This document shows, piece by piece, positions 21,764 to 29,587 of a DNA stretch of 64,000 nucleotides; within the stretch, counting starts at the first letter, position 1, and each line of letters begins with the position of its first letter. A program made the translations under genes and the position numbers. Under the pieces are notes generated by a model that searched no databases, was not told the origin of the DNA, and saw nothing but the letters and a program-made list of their open reading frames with translations. The stretch is taken from the NCBI RefSeq assembly GCF_001425045.1, contig NZ_LMDJ01000001.1, positions 373,859 through 437,858 of the forward strand, written 5' to 3'. This stretch comes from Massilia sp. Root351 (GTDB lineage: Bacteria; Pseudomonadota; Gammaproteobacteria; Burkholderiales; Burkholderiaceae_D).

Positions 21764-22249
21764 ATGGCTGAGCTGATATGGCGAGGACAGTGCCTGGTCT
21801 GGCGCGCCACCGGCGAGGCGGACGATACGGCCGCCGCCCGCGAGGCCCTGGCGTCGGGAAAGGTCCAGGGCGTTGATGCCTGCAACATGGATTTCAAGGG
21901 GGCGACCGAATTGTTGCTGGAGCGCTTGGCTGACGACGGGAGCGCGGTGGCCGTCACGCTGCGCCCGACCCGCAAGGAGGGGCGGCGCGTCGTGACGGAC
22001 CGGGATGCGGCCGCCCTCACGGTGACCTTCGCCAGCCCCATTCTGTACCAAGTGATGGAAGAAGCGGTCGCTGCCATGCACGGCCTGCGCGTGCCGGACG
22101 AACGGACCGTGCTGTGCGAAATGGCAGGCAACGCCTACATTGACGGTCTGGGCCTGGAGCAACTGCGTCCCGGCGTGCGCTATTTCTTGCTGCGCACGGC
22201 GCACTCGGTAGTGTGGGCGGCGTGCGCGGAAACGCCCGCGCTGTCATAG
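21764..22249 (+). CDS. Hypothetical cytoplasmic protein
   Basis: 161 residues without signal peptide or membrane segment. Coding use looks real: it fills the gap, starts cleanly after a GGATGAGAG stretch, and shows no internal breaks. Visible features are an acidic N-terminal half, a segment ALTVTFASPILYQVMEEAVAA and a C-terminal LRTAHSVVWAACAE. I do not recognise a family. It is divergent from the MHYT kinase and may share its regulatory region. Confidence 0.6.
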   Translation: MAELIWRGQCLVWRATGEADDTAAAREALASGKVQGVDACNMDFKGATELLLERLADDGSAVAVTLRPTRKEGRRVVTDRDAAALTVTFASPILYQVMEEAVAAMHGLRVPDERTVLCEMAGNAYIDGLGLEQLRPGVRYFLLRTAHSVVWAACAETPALS

Positions 22250-22302
22250 GCAATGCATAAGCTGGCCACGACTACTTCACGGGGCGCACAAGGCAGGATC
22301 CG

Positions 22303-22434
22303 ATGAAGCATTACAGCGTATGCCGCGTAGAAGGCATGGGCGATGGCGACGAGGAAGAGCAGCAGCAGCTGCAAGCCATGCTGGAAGAGGCGCGCAGCTA
22401 TCTGCAGGAAAATTTCTTCACCGACGAAGATTGA
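22303..22434 (+). CDS. Small acidic protein, 43 residues
   Basis: ATG 22303 to TGA 22432-22434, preceded by AGGCAGGA at good spacing. The product begins MKHYSVCRVEGMGDGDEEEQ and ends NFFTDED; it is strongly acidic and likely helical in the middle (LQAMLEEARSYLQENF). It follows the 161-residue gene by 53 nt on the same strand. No family is recognised. A 64-codon antisense frame over the same bases has no better claim. Confidence 0.5.
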   Translation: MKHYSVCRVEGMGDGDEEEQQQLQAMLEEARSYLQENFFTDED

Positions 22435-22457
22435 GGCGGCCGCCTCGCCAGGTCCGC

Positions 22458-22682
22458 TTAGCGGCCCCCTTCGGGACCGGCTGCCGTGCCGCTGGTGACG
22501 GTTTGCAAGTCGTATTCCAGGCGTTCCTTGCTGGTCACTTTGACGGTCGAGTCGCGGCGCGGCAGGCGGCTGCCGGTCTGGGCGTACTGCTCTTCATAAG
22601 TGGGTTTGCCTTCCATTTCCGCATTGGTGGCGCAACCGCCCAGTGCGGCCCCGGCCGCGAGCATCAGGAGTAGCTGTTTCAT
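22458..22682 (-). CDS. Small lipoprotein
   Basis: 74 residues. MKQLLLMLAAGAALGGCAT is a classical lipoprotein signal with a lipobox (LGGC) and the acylated Cys at 17. The mature part is short and polar (about 57 residues), with no known domain. Residue +2 after Cys is Ala, so outer-membrane sorting is expected. A clear AAAGGA ribosome site lies 5 nt before the ATG. Function unknown. Confidence 0.75.
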   Translation of the reverse strand: MKQLLLMLAAGAALGGCATNAEMEGKPTYEEQYAQTGSRLPRRDSTVKVTSKERLEYDLQTVTSGTAAGPEGGR

Positions 22683-22765
22683 TGCAGTCCTTTTTGATAA
22701 CTAATTAACGGAATGCAATCCTAGCATCAAACGCGGGGAAATTGCCAATATACCAAGCGCGAGGC

Positions 22766-22803
22766 AACAAAAAACCCGCACTGCCAGGGAAGACATGCGG
22801 GTT
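22766..22803 (-). terminator. Intrinsic terminator of tRNA-Leu
   Basis: On the minus strand AACCCGCA (22803-22796) pairs perfectly with TGCGGGTT (22780-22773) around a 15 nt loop, followed by a run of T on that strand. It lies 26 nt beyond the tRNA 3' end. Confidence 0.8.
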
Positions 22804-22828
22804 CTGCGCTGATGCTGTTGTGCGGTAA

Positions 22829-22913
22829 TGGTGCCCCGGGCCGGAATCGAACCGGCACGAATTTCTTCGGCAGATTTTGAGTCTGCTGTGTCTACCAGTT
22901 CCACCACCAGGGC
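22829..22913 (-). tRNA. tRNA-Leu (anticodon CAA)
   Basis: 85 nt including an encoded CCA (22831-22829). The acceptor arm GCCCTGG pairs with CCGGGGC (one G-U). The D-loop TGGTAGACAC, anticodon stem GCAGA/TCTGC around loop CTCAAAA (anticodon CAA, reading UUG), a long class-II variable arm, and the T-arm GTTCGATTC are all present. The long variable arm and D-loop identify leucine. It is a single tRNA gene with its own terminator and nothing co-transcribed. Confidence 0.95.
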
Positions 22914-23036
22914 GGCACTGTACGCGCAAGGCATACATTATAGTCCAGCCCCGGAGAAATTGTAAGCCTGCTCACGGCCCGCCTGTGTCATCATTCTGCT
23001 TACGTACGCCAACCGCCCCCAGCCGGGGCCGAACGC

Positions 23037-24998
23037 ATGAAAAACAAGAAGATACGCGAGATCATCCTGGGCAAGGCGCTCGACCCGATGCGCTCCGAAA
23101 CCCGCCATTCGATGGCGCTGGTGGCCTTCCTGGCCTGGGTCGGCCTGGGCGCCGACGGTCTGTCCTCGTCCGCCTACGGCCCGGAGGAAACCTTCCGCGC
23201 GCTGGGCACGCACACCCACCTTGGCCTGTATATGGCGATCGCCACCGCCATCACGGTGTTCATCATCGCATTGGCCTACAACCAGGTGATCGAGCTGTTC
23301 CCCACCGGCGGCGGCGGCTACCGCGTGGCCACCAAGCTGGTGGGTCCCTACATGGGCCTGATCTCCGGCTGCGCGCTGGTGCTCGACTACGTGCTTACCA
23401 TCGCCATCTCCATCGCCTCCGGGGTGGACGCGCTGGCCTCCTTCCTGCCGCTCGGCTTCCAGCCCTACAAGCTATGGGCCGAGGTGTTCTTCATCGGCCT
23501 GCTGATCGTGATGAACCTGCGCGGCCTCAAGGAGGCCATCCAGATCCTGCTGCCGATCTTCGTCGGCTTTGTCGTCACCCACCTGATCCTGATCGTGTAC
23601 GGCATCGTCGCGCATGCGGAACACCTGCCCGGCCTGATCCCCAGCACCATGGACGAAACCGTGAGCCTGGCGCAGGGCATAGGCTGGACCGGCGTGGCCG
23701 GCATGCTGCTGCTGGCCTACTCGCAGGGCGGCGGCACCTACACCGGGCTGGAAGCGGTGTCCAACAACGTCAACCTGCTGGCCGAGCCGCGTGTGCGCAC
23801 CGGCAAGATGACCATGCTGTACATGGCGCTGTCGCTGGCGGTGACGGCTGGCGGCATCATCATGCTGTACCTGCTGTGGGACGCCCAGCACGTGCCGGGC
23901 GAGACGCTGAACGCGTCCACCTTCAAGAGCATCATCAACCACATGGACCTGGGCGGGCCGGTGGTGAACCAGGTGCTGCTGGCGGTGGTGCTGGCGTTCG
24001 AGGCCGGGCTGCTGTTCGTGGCCGCCAACACCGGCTTCCTGGGCGGGCCGTCGGTGTTGTCGAACATGGCGGCCGATTCCTGGGTGCCGCACAAGTTCCG
24101 CTACCTGTCGACCCGGCTGGTGACGCAGAACGGCATCCTGGTGATGGGCCTGGCCGCGCTGGCCATCCTGTGGTGGACCGGCGGCAGCGTCACCCTGCTG
24201 GTGGTGCTGTATTCGATTTCCGTGTTCCTGACCTTCGCCATTTCGCTGTTCGGCCTGTGCCTGTACTGGGTGCGCAACCGCAAGAAGAACCCGCGCTGGC
24301 TGGGGCGCTTCCTGCTGTCGCTGGTCGGCTTCACGATCTGCGCGGGCATCCTCGTGATCCTGCTGATTGAGCGCTTCGCCGAGGGCGGCTGGGCCACCGC
24401 GCTGATCATCGGCGGCATCGCCGCCGTGTGCGTGGTGGTGCGCAACCACTACCGCGAGACCAAGCGCGCCATCCATTCGGTGGACGAAGTGTTCTCCAGC
24501 CAGCCGTTCGGCCCCAACCGCGAGCCGGTGGAGCCGGACCCGCAGGACCAGACGGCGGTCTTCATCGTCGGCAATTCGCGCGGCGGCGGTTTGCACGCGC
24601 TGCTGTGGGTGCAGCGTATGTTCCCGGGCCACTTCAAGAACTTTTTGTTCATCAACGCGCGCACGGTGGATTCGCACGCTTACGGCGGCGAAGGCGCGCT
24701 CGAGCAGATGCGCAACGAGGCGGAAACCACGCTGGAGTACTTTGTGGACTTCTGCCACAGCCACGGCATGGCGTCCTCGTCCTACCTGGGCTTCGGCACC
24801 GACGCGGTGGACGAGGTGACCCGCATGTGCGAAGAGATCAGCAACGAATTCCCGAATGCGATCTTCTTCACCAGCAAGCTCATTTTCTCCGCCGACAACT
24901 GGTTCACGCGCGCCCTGCACAACCAGGCCTCCCTCGCCATCCAGCGCCGCCTGCATCTGGAAGGCTTGCAGATGGTGATTTTGCCGATGAAGGTGTAA
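23037..24998 (+). CDS. APC-superfamily transporter, KimA-like
   Basis: 653 residues. The membrane part (about 1-470) has 12 or so spans and begins with an amphipathic IREIILGKALDPM before GLGADGLSSSAYGPEE, then PTGGGGYRVATKLVGP, LTIAISIASGVDAL and FVAANTGFLGGPS. These blocks resemble the KimA (YdaO) potassium importer of Bacillus more than classical amino-acid permeases. A soluble C-terminal domain (about 490-653) follows. It would be an inner-membrane importer. Substrate (K+ or an amino acid) is inferred from resemblance only. It is monocistronic between a tRNA and a convergent gene. Confidence 0.75.
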   Translation: MKNKKIREIILGKALDPMRSETRHSMALVAFLAWVGLGADGLSSSAYGPEETFRALGTHTHLGLYMAIATAITVFIIALAYNQVIELFPTGGGGYRVATKLVGPYMGLISGCALVLDYVLTIAISIASGVDALASFLPLGFQPYKLWAEVFFIGLLIVMNLRGLKEAIQILLPIFVGFVVTHLILIVYGIVAHAEHLPGLIPSTMDETVSLAQGIGWTGVAGMLLLAYSQGGGTYTGLEAVSNNVNLLAEPRVRTGKMTMLYMALSLAVTAGGIIMLYLLWDAQHVPGETLNASTFKSIINHMDLGGPVVNQVLLAVVLAFEAGLLFVAANTGFLGGPSVLSNMAADSWVPHKFRYLSTRLVTQNGILVMGLAALAILWWTGGSVTLLVVLYSISVFLTFAISLFGLCLYWVRNRKKNPRWLGRFLLSLVGFTICAGILVILLIERFAEGGWATALIIGGIAAVCVVVRNHYRETKRAIHSVDEVFSSQPFGPNREPVEPDPQDQTAVFIVGNSRGGGLHALLWVQRMFPGHFKNFLFINARTVDSHAYGGEGALEQMRNEAETTLEYFVDFCHSHGMASSSYLGFGTDAVDEVTRMCEEISNEFPNAIFFTSKLIFSADNWFTRALHNQASLAIQRRLHLEGLQMVILPMKV

Positions 24999-25005
24999 CG
25001 CGGGC

Positions 25006-25470
25006 TTACGGCAGCAGCTTGCGCATGGTGGCGTTGGCCAGCAGTTCGCCGCGCACGGCGACCTGGTTGCGGGTCTCGACGGTAAAACCGTGGCGCGCAA
25101 ATAGCGCTTCGGCGGTCAGGCTGACGTCCGAACGCAGCACCGCGATGCGGCGTTCGGCCGCCAGCCCGAATAAATGCCGCAGCAGCGCCTGCCCGATGCC
25201 GCGCCCGGCATACGGCGCGGCCACGAAGAACATGTCGATGTAGCCCGAGGGCTGCAGGTCGGTGAAGGCGGCCAGTTCGCCGTCCACCTCGGCCACCCAG
25301 CTCTGGTTGGCGCGCATGCGCTGTTCCCACAATGCGGCATCGTAGTCGTCCGGCGCCCACGCGCGCAGCTGTTCGGCCGTGTAGTCGCGGCTGGCCAGGC
25401 CGTGCACGGAGGAGTGGAAGATGGCGCGCAGCAGGGCCTCTTCGCCGCGCTGGTAAGGTCGGATCTGCAT
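25006..25470 (-). CDS. GNAT-family N-acetyltransferase
   Basis: 154 residues. MQIRPYQRGEEALLRAIFH at the start, then a beta-strand block FTDLQPSGYIDMFFVAA and the acetyl-CoA pyrophosphate loop YAGRGIGQALLRHLF (R/Q-x-x-G-x-G/A) near residue 88, ending with a Phe-Thr-Val-Glu strand. This is a complete small GNAT fold. The acceptor substrate cannot be told. It converges with the transporter gene (7 nt gap). Confidence 0.85.
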   Translation of the reverse strand: MQIRPYQRGEEALLRAIFHSSVHGLASRDYTAEQLRAWAPDDYDAALWEQRMRANQSWVAEVDGELAAFTDLQPSGYIDMFFVAAPYAGRGIGQALLRHLFGLAAERRIAVLRSDVSLTAEALFARHGFTVETRNQVAVRGELLANATMRKLLP

Positions 25471-25515
25471 GCGGCTATCTTACTCCGCCGCTTTGCCGCC
25501 TGTCCGCGTGAAATC

Positions 25516-25538
25516 GCAGATTGGCCCCGTCAATCTGC
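25516..25538. repeat. 8-7-8 inverted repeat
   Basis: GCAGATTG (25516-25523) and CAATCTGC (25531-25538) are perfect complements around GCCCCGT. It lies between the GNAT gene and the first secreted paralog, about 113 bp before that gene. It could be an operator or a small hairpin. No T-run follows. Confidence 0.35.
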
Positions 25539-25650
25539 CGTTTGTCGCGCGCATGCAGCGGCGCGCCAGCCGCTTTGCTATCTTGATCCTGTCCCCGCTA
25601 AAACGAGAACAGCGGTGACCGCCAGGTCAACCAGCATACGGAGAAACACC

Positions 25651-26058
25651 ATGAAAAGAACATTCGCCGCAATGGCAGCCACTGCCGCTCTGTCCTTCCT
25701 CGCCGCCGGCGCCGCCGCCGGCCCGCAAGTCGTCGGCGACAGCGCCGACAGCGTGCAGATCAAGCGCGCGGCCTACAAGCTGTCCCCATCCGAGTTCAAC
25801 GACTACGCCCACCTGTTCGTGCTAAGCAATGGCACCAAGATCAAATTCGCCAACAGCGTCAACCGCTACTACGCCGAGCTTCCCGGCGCTGGGCGCGTCG
25901 AAATGTATCCGCAGGCGCCGGGCGTGTTCAAGACCGCCGCCGGCACCCGCTTCGAGTTCCGCGAGCAGGGCGGGCTGGTCGCCATCGACAAGCTGGAGCG
26001 CCTGCCGATGGCGCAGGCGATGCCGGCCAAGGGCGTGACCGTCCTGGCCCGGCGCTAG
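25651..26058 (+). CDS. Small exported protein, paralog A of a tandem pair
   Basis: 135 residues from ATG 25651 with GGAG upstream. A signal peptide (about 1-23) has a long Ala-rich core. The mature part contains DSVQIK, then SPSEFNDYAHLFVLSNGTKI, YYAELPGAG, YPQAPGVFKTAAGTRFEFRE and a C-terminal ERL block. No known domain is recognised. The next gene repeats this pattern almost block for block, so the two are tandem duplicates. Export to the periplasm or outside is predicted. Function unknown. Confidence 0.75.
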   Translation: MKRTFAAMAATAALSFLAAGAAAGPQVVGDSADSVQIKRAAYKLSPSEFNDYAHLFVLSNGTKIKFANSVNRYYAELPGAGRVEMYPQAPGVFKTAAGTRFEFREQGGLVAIDKLERLPMAQAMPAKGVTVLARR

Positions 26059-26203
26059 CCGGCCGAAGCGCGCCCCGGCCCACGGCGCTATGGGGAAGCG
26101 CGCCGGGATAGAAAGAATCAGTGAAATCGGCGCTTACGCTCCGCCGTGCGGCTGCTAGTATGAAATGATGCTGCAGCGGCCTTTCCGCTGATGGGAGCGC
26201 ATC

Positions 26204-26605
26204 ATGAAAACTTATCTGGGCGCCGTCGTGGGCGCAGCCTTGGGCCTGGCAATGTTCTGCGCGGATGCGGAAGCGCAGTCGGACAGCGTGCAGATCAAGG
26301 CGCCGCAGCAGGCGCCAAAAGTCATGCGCCTGGCGCCGGGCGAGTTCGACGAGTACGCGGCATCCTACGATTTGAGCAATGGCGAGCGCATCGCGTTCTC
26401 CCAGCGCGGACAGCGTTATTTTGCACAGTTGGGGGGCGAGCCGCGGACCGAGCTGCTGCCGCGCGCACCCGGCGTGTTTATCACGCCTGCCGGCGCGCGC
26501 GTGGAGTTCAGCAACAAGGGAGCTGAACTCACGATACGCAATTACGAACGGCTCGTCACCAGCGCTGTGCTGCCTCCCGGCACGGTGATGATGGCGGTGC
26601 GCTAA
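26204..26605 (+). CDS. Small exported protein, paralog B of a tandem pair
   Basis: 133 residues, signal peptide about 1-24 (cleavage near AEAQS). The mature protein shares blocks with the upstream paralog: DSVQIK, LAPGEFDEYAASYDLSNGER, RYFAQLGGEPRTELLPRAPG, VFITPAGARVEFSNKG and YERLV. The genes are 145 bp apart on the same strand. Overall identity looks moderate, so the duplication is not recent. No domain is recognised and nothing in the context assigns a function. Confidence 0.75.
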   Translation: MKTYLGAVVGAALGLAMFCADAEAQSDSVQIKAPQQAPKVMRLAPGEFDEYAASYDLSNGERIAFSQRGQRYFAQLGGEPRTELLPRAPGVFITPAGARVEFSNKGAELTIRNYERLVTSAVLPPGTVMMAVR

Positions 26606-26606
26606 G

Positions 26607-28559
26607 CTACGCCAGGCTGGCCGCGTGCGCGCGGCGGTCCGCCACGCGGCGCTCCGGGCGCTGCGGCGGGGCCGTGTCCAGCCGTTCTTCCAGCAGCGCG
26701 AAGATTTCGTCCTTGGACAGCACGTAGCGCTCCAGCAGTTCTTCCTTCACCGATTCCATGACGGCGCGGTAGTCGCCGATGGCGCCCAGCGTGTAGCTGT
26801 ACAGCTCGTCGGCCTTGGCTTCCACTTCGGCCAGCGTGTGCTCGTTGTTGTCGTGCTTGAACTGGCTGTAGTCCAGCTTGGAGCGCGAGTACATCGACAG
26901 CTGGTTGACCATGGTGTCCAGCATGCGGGTGGCTTTCTGGATGTCGTTCTGGCTGCCCACGGAAATGCCGCGCGCGCCGTAGAACAGTTCCTCGGCCGCC
27001 ACGCCGCCGTACAGCTGGATCACATCCTGCTCCAGCTCCTCCAGCGTGCGCAGCGCCATATCGTCGCCGGCCGACAGCACATAGCCCAGCGCGCCCAGTT
27101 TCGAGACCGATTCGGTGCTGATTTTCAGCAGGTGCGACTTTTCCTTGATCTCGGCCAGCGGCAGGCCCTGGCGCAGGTAGGGATCGATCTGCATGAAGAA
27201 GTGGCCCAGTTCGTGCAAGGCGATGCGCTCGCGCTGGCGGCTCTTTTCAGCCGTGGTGGCGCGGTCGGTCAGGCCGATGGTGGCGCGCTCGAAGGCGCGG
27301 AACATCAGGCCGGTGTCGATGACCTTGCCTTCCTGGATGGCGATCATGCTGGCGCGCTCGACCACGGTCTCCAGCACCGCCGGACTCAGGTTGGCGGTGA
27401 TCTCGGCCACCTGGTTCAAGTCCAGCTTGTTCCAGTCCACGCAGCCTTCCTGCTTGCGCTTGAGGAAGGATTCCACCAGCTGCGCGCGTTCGTTCTTGTT
27501 CGGCAGGCGGAAGTTGATCTTCACCGAGAAGCGGCGCAGCATGGCTTCGTCCATCTGCGAGCTGGCGTCGTCGAAGTTGGACGCCACCACCCAGATCACG
27601 CCCGCGCCGTCGTCCTTCTTCACGCCGTCGAGCAGGCCAAGCAGGGTGTTGGCGGTGTCGTCTTCCCACTTCTTTTCGCCGCGTCCGCGCGGCATGAACA
27701 GCGCCTGCGCCTCGTCCAGGAAAATGATGCAGGAGCCGCGTGCGCAGGCCTTCTTGTACAGCGCGTTCAGTGCCTTCGAGCCGCCGCCGATATAGCCCGA
27801 TTCCAGCGCCGAGCCGGAAGCCTGGATCAGCGGAATGTTCAGGCGCTTGGCCAGGTAGCCTGCCAGCTTGGTCTTGCCGGTGCCCGCCGGGCCGGTCAGC
27901 ATCACGTTGAAGGGCTTGTCGATGTTGTGCGACTGGTAGACGCGGCGGTTGCGTATCATGTCTTCCAGGTGCAGCACTTCCTGCTTGATGTCGTCCATGC
28001 CGATCAGGTCGTCCAGGCTGCCCTTCAGCTGGTCCGGCGAAATCACGCTGGCGCTCATGCCCATGCCGGGAATGCCGAATTTCAGGCCCAGCAGCAACAG
28101 CAGCACCACGGTGATGTCGAACGCGTGGCGCTGCAGGAAGTCGCGGGTGGGCGCCAAGGCGCCGCCGTCGTCCTGCAGCACGGCCTTGTGGCTGGACAGC
28201 CATTCTTCCTGCGCAATGCCGTAGGGAATGCCGTTGCGCAGCAATACCTCACGCTCCAGGCTCAGGTGGGACGTGCTGGGCACTTTCACCACGTGCAGCT
28301 CGGGCGCGTCCTTGAACTTGTAGATGTAGCGCGGCGCTTCCGACAGCGGCTTGGCCACCAGCAGGTAGTCCAGCCGCTCGCGCTGGGTTGCCAGCGCGGT
28401 GATCTCGGCGATGTTCTGCGAGCGCACCACCGGGCTGGTGTCTTGCGCCACATTGCTGCGCCAGGCGGCCAGGCCGACGGCCAGCGCGATGGCGGCGAGC
28501 AGGGCAATACGGACCCAAGTATTCTTGAGCGCGAGCTGAAGCTTATAGATGTTGAACAT
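26607..28559 (-). CDS. Divergent FtsH-like membrane AAA+ zinc protease
   Basis: 650 residues. TM1 about 17-33, a periplasmic segment, TM2 about 147-165, then an AAA+ module: Walker A TGPAGTGKTKLAGYLA, a pore-loop-like SGYIGGGSKALN, Walker B CIIFLDEAQALF, and an SRH-like arginine. The M41 peptidase domain has HELGH near residue 446 and the third-ligand block GSQNDIQKATRMLDTMV, so the zinc site looks complete. Topology and order match FtsH, but the AAA wording (DEAQALF, HLEDMIRNRR) is clearly different from housekeeping FtsH, and rrmJ/ftsJ is not adjacent. It is likely an accessory membrane protease. Substrate unknown. Confidence 0.88.
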   Translation of the reverse strand: MFNIYKLQLALKNTWVRIALLAAIALAVGLAAWRSNVAQDTSPVVRSQNIAEITALATQRERLDYLLVAKPLSEAPRYIYKFKDAPELHVVKVPSTSHLSLEREVLLRNGIPYGIAQEEWLSSHKAVLQDDGGALAPTRDFLQRHAFDITVVLLLLLGLKFGIPGMGMSASVISPDQLKGSLDDLIGMDDIKQEVLHLEDMIRNRRVYQSHNIDKPFNVMLTGPAGTGKTKLAGYLAKRLNIPLIQASGSALESGYIGGGSKALNALYKKACARGSCIIFLDEAQALFMPRGRGEKKWEDDTANTLLGLLDGVKKDDGAGVIWVVASNFDDASSQMDEAMLRRFSVKINFRLPNKNERAQLVESFLKRKQEGCVDWNKLDLNQVAEITANLSPAVLETVVERASMIAIQEGKVIDTGLMFRAFERATIGLTDRATTAEKSRQRERIALHELGHFFMQIDPYLRQGLPLAEIKEKSHLLKISTESVSKLGALGYVLSAGDDMALRTLEELEQDVIQLYGGVAAEELFYGARGISVGSQNDIQKATRMLDTMVNQLSMYSRSKLDYSQFKHDNNEHTLAEVEAKADELYSYTLGAIGDYRAVMESVKEELLERYVLSKDEIFALLEERLDTAPPQRPERRVADRRAHAASLA

Positions 28560-28781
28560 GGTCTTTGGACTCGGCAGACTGCTGGCGGGCTGTGGCCAGA
28601 AGATGTCGTACAGGGGCTGGAGCGCAGGGTGGGGCGGTGGCCAGCGTTGCTTTTAAGCATGCCCTAGGGCAATGGATATCGAGCACTATAGCGTGCTCTG
28701 CCTGTTTTGTGTGCAGTCGGCGCAGAAAAAAACGGACTCAGCCACAGCGTGGACAGCTTGATAATGCCTTGATTACAAGGA

Positions 28782-29537
28782 CTATTTTCGTTTTTCCAAC
28801 AACGCGTACTTGCGCTCCAGGCGGGCGTACGTGCCGTCGCGGCGCATGCCGTCCAGGGCCGCGTTCAGCTTGTCCACCAGCGCGTCCGGCAGGGCCGGAT
28901 TGCAGGCCAGGTAGACCTTCACCTTGTGGAAAGTCAGCAGCGGCGCCAGCTCGCCCCGCTCGATGGCGGGGAACTGCGCCAGCGCGTGGTTGCCGGAACG
29001 CATGCCTATCGCCCACAGGTCGATGCGGTTCAGCAGCAGCTTTTTCGGGTTGGACGCATCGCTCTGCACCGGCTCCACATGGAAACCCCGGGTGCGCAGG
29101 AACTCGTCACGCGCGTCGCCATGGTAGGTGCCGATGCGCAGCGGGCGGGCGTCCTCCAGCGTGCGCAGCGGAAACTTGTGGTCGGCGCGGCCGATGAACA
29201 CCCATTCGGACTGGTCGGTGGGGCCTATCCATTTGAACTGGTGCTCGCGCTCGGGCGTGCGGGAGGTGGAATAGACGCAGGTGGCGGGTTGCTGCAGCGC
29301 CAGGGTATAAGCGCGTTTCCAGGGCAGGATGTCGATCTGGTAGGGCACGCCGGCGCGCAGCAGCATGGCCCGGATCTTGTCCGTTTCGCGGCCGGTAACC
29401 TGGCCGTCTTCCTTCCAGCTGGCCGGCGGCGAATGCTCGCCGGCGATGAACAGCGCGCCCGGCAGCCCGGCCACGGCGGGCGCGGCGGCCAGCGCAGCCC
29501 CCAGCAGCGTTGTCATAAAAATCAGTCTTGTTGCCAT
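28782..29537 (-). CDS. Orphan solute-binding protein (SBP_bac_3 type)
   Basis: 251 residues from ATG 29537; the open frame extends far upstream but that part is antisense/out-of-frame to the glycosyltransferase gene. A signal peptide (about 1-23) is followed by a family-3 binding fold: GQVTGRETDKIRAMLLRAGV, ILPWKRAYTLALQQPA, LRIGTYHGDARDEFL and a C-terminal MRRDGTYARLERKY. This matches the periplasmic amino-acid-binding-like proteins often found alone in betaproteobacteria. No permease or ATPase gene is near, so a sensing role or a distant transporter is possible. Confidence 0.82.
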   Translation of the reverse strand: MATRLIFMTTLLGAALAAAPAVAGLPGALFIAGEHSPPASWKEDGQVTGRETDKIRAMLLRAGVPYQIDILPWKRAYTLALQQPATCVYSTSRTPEREHQFKWIGPTDQSEWVFIGRADHKFPLRTLEDARPLRIGTYHGDARDEFLRTRGFHVEPVQSDASNPKKLLLNRIDLWAIGMRSGNHALAQFPAIERGELAPLLTFHKVKVYLACNPALPDALVDKLNAALDGMRRDGTYARLERKYALLEKRK

Positions 29538-29587
29538 GGATACTTTATTAACAGCACGCAGCCTACCATGGCAAGCCGCGCGGCGCG

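Noticed and set aside
22180..22374. A 64-codon minus-strand frame with a hydrophobic N-terminus
   Set aside because: It overlaps two plus-strand genes with better ribosome sites; no support beyond openness.
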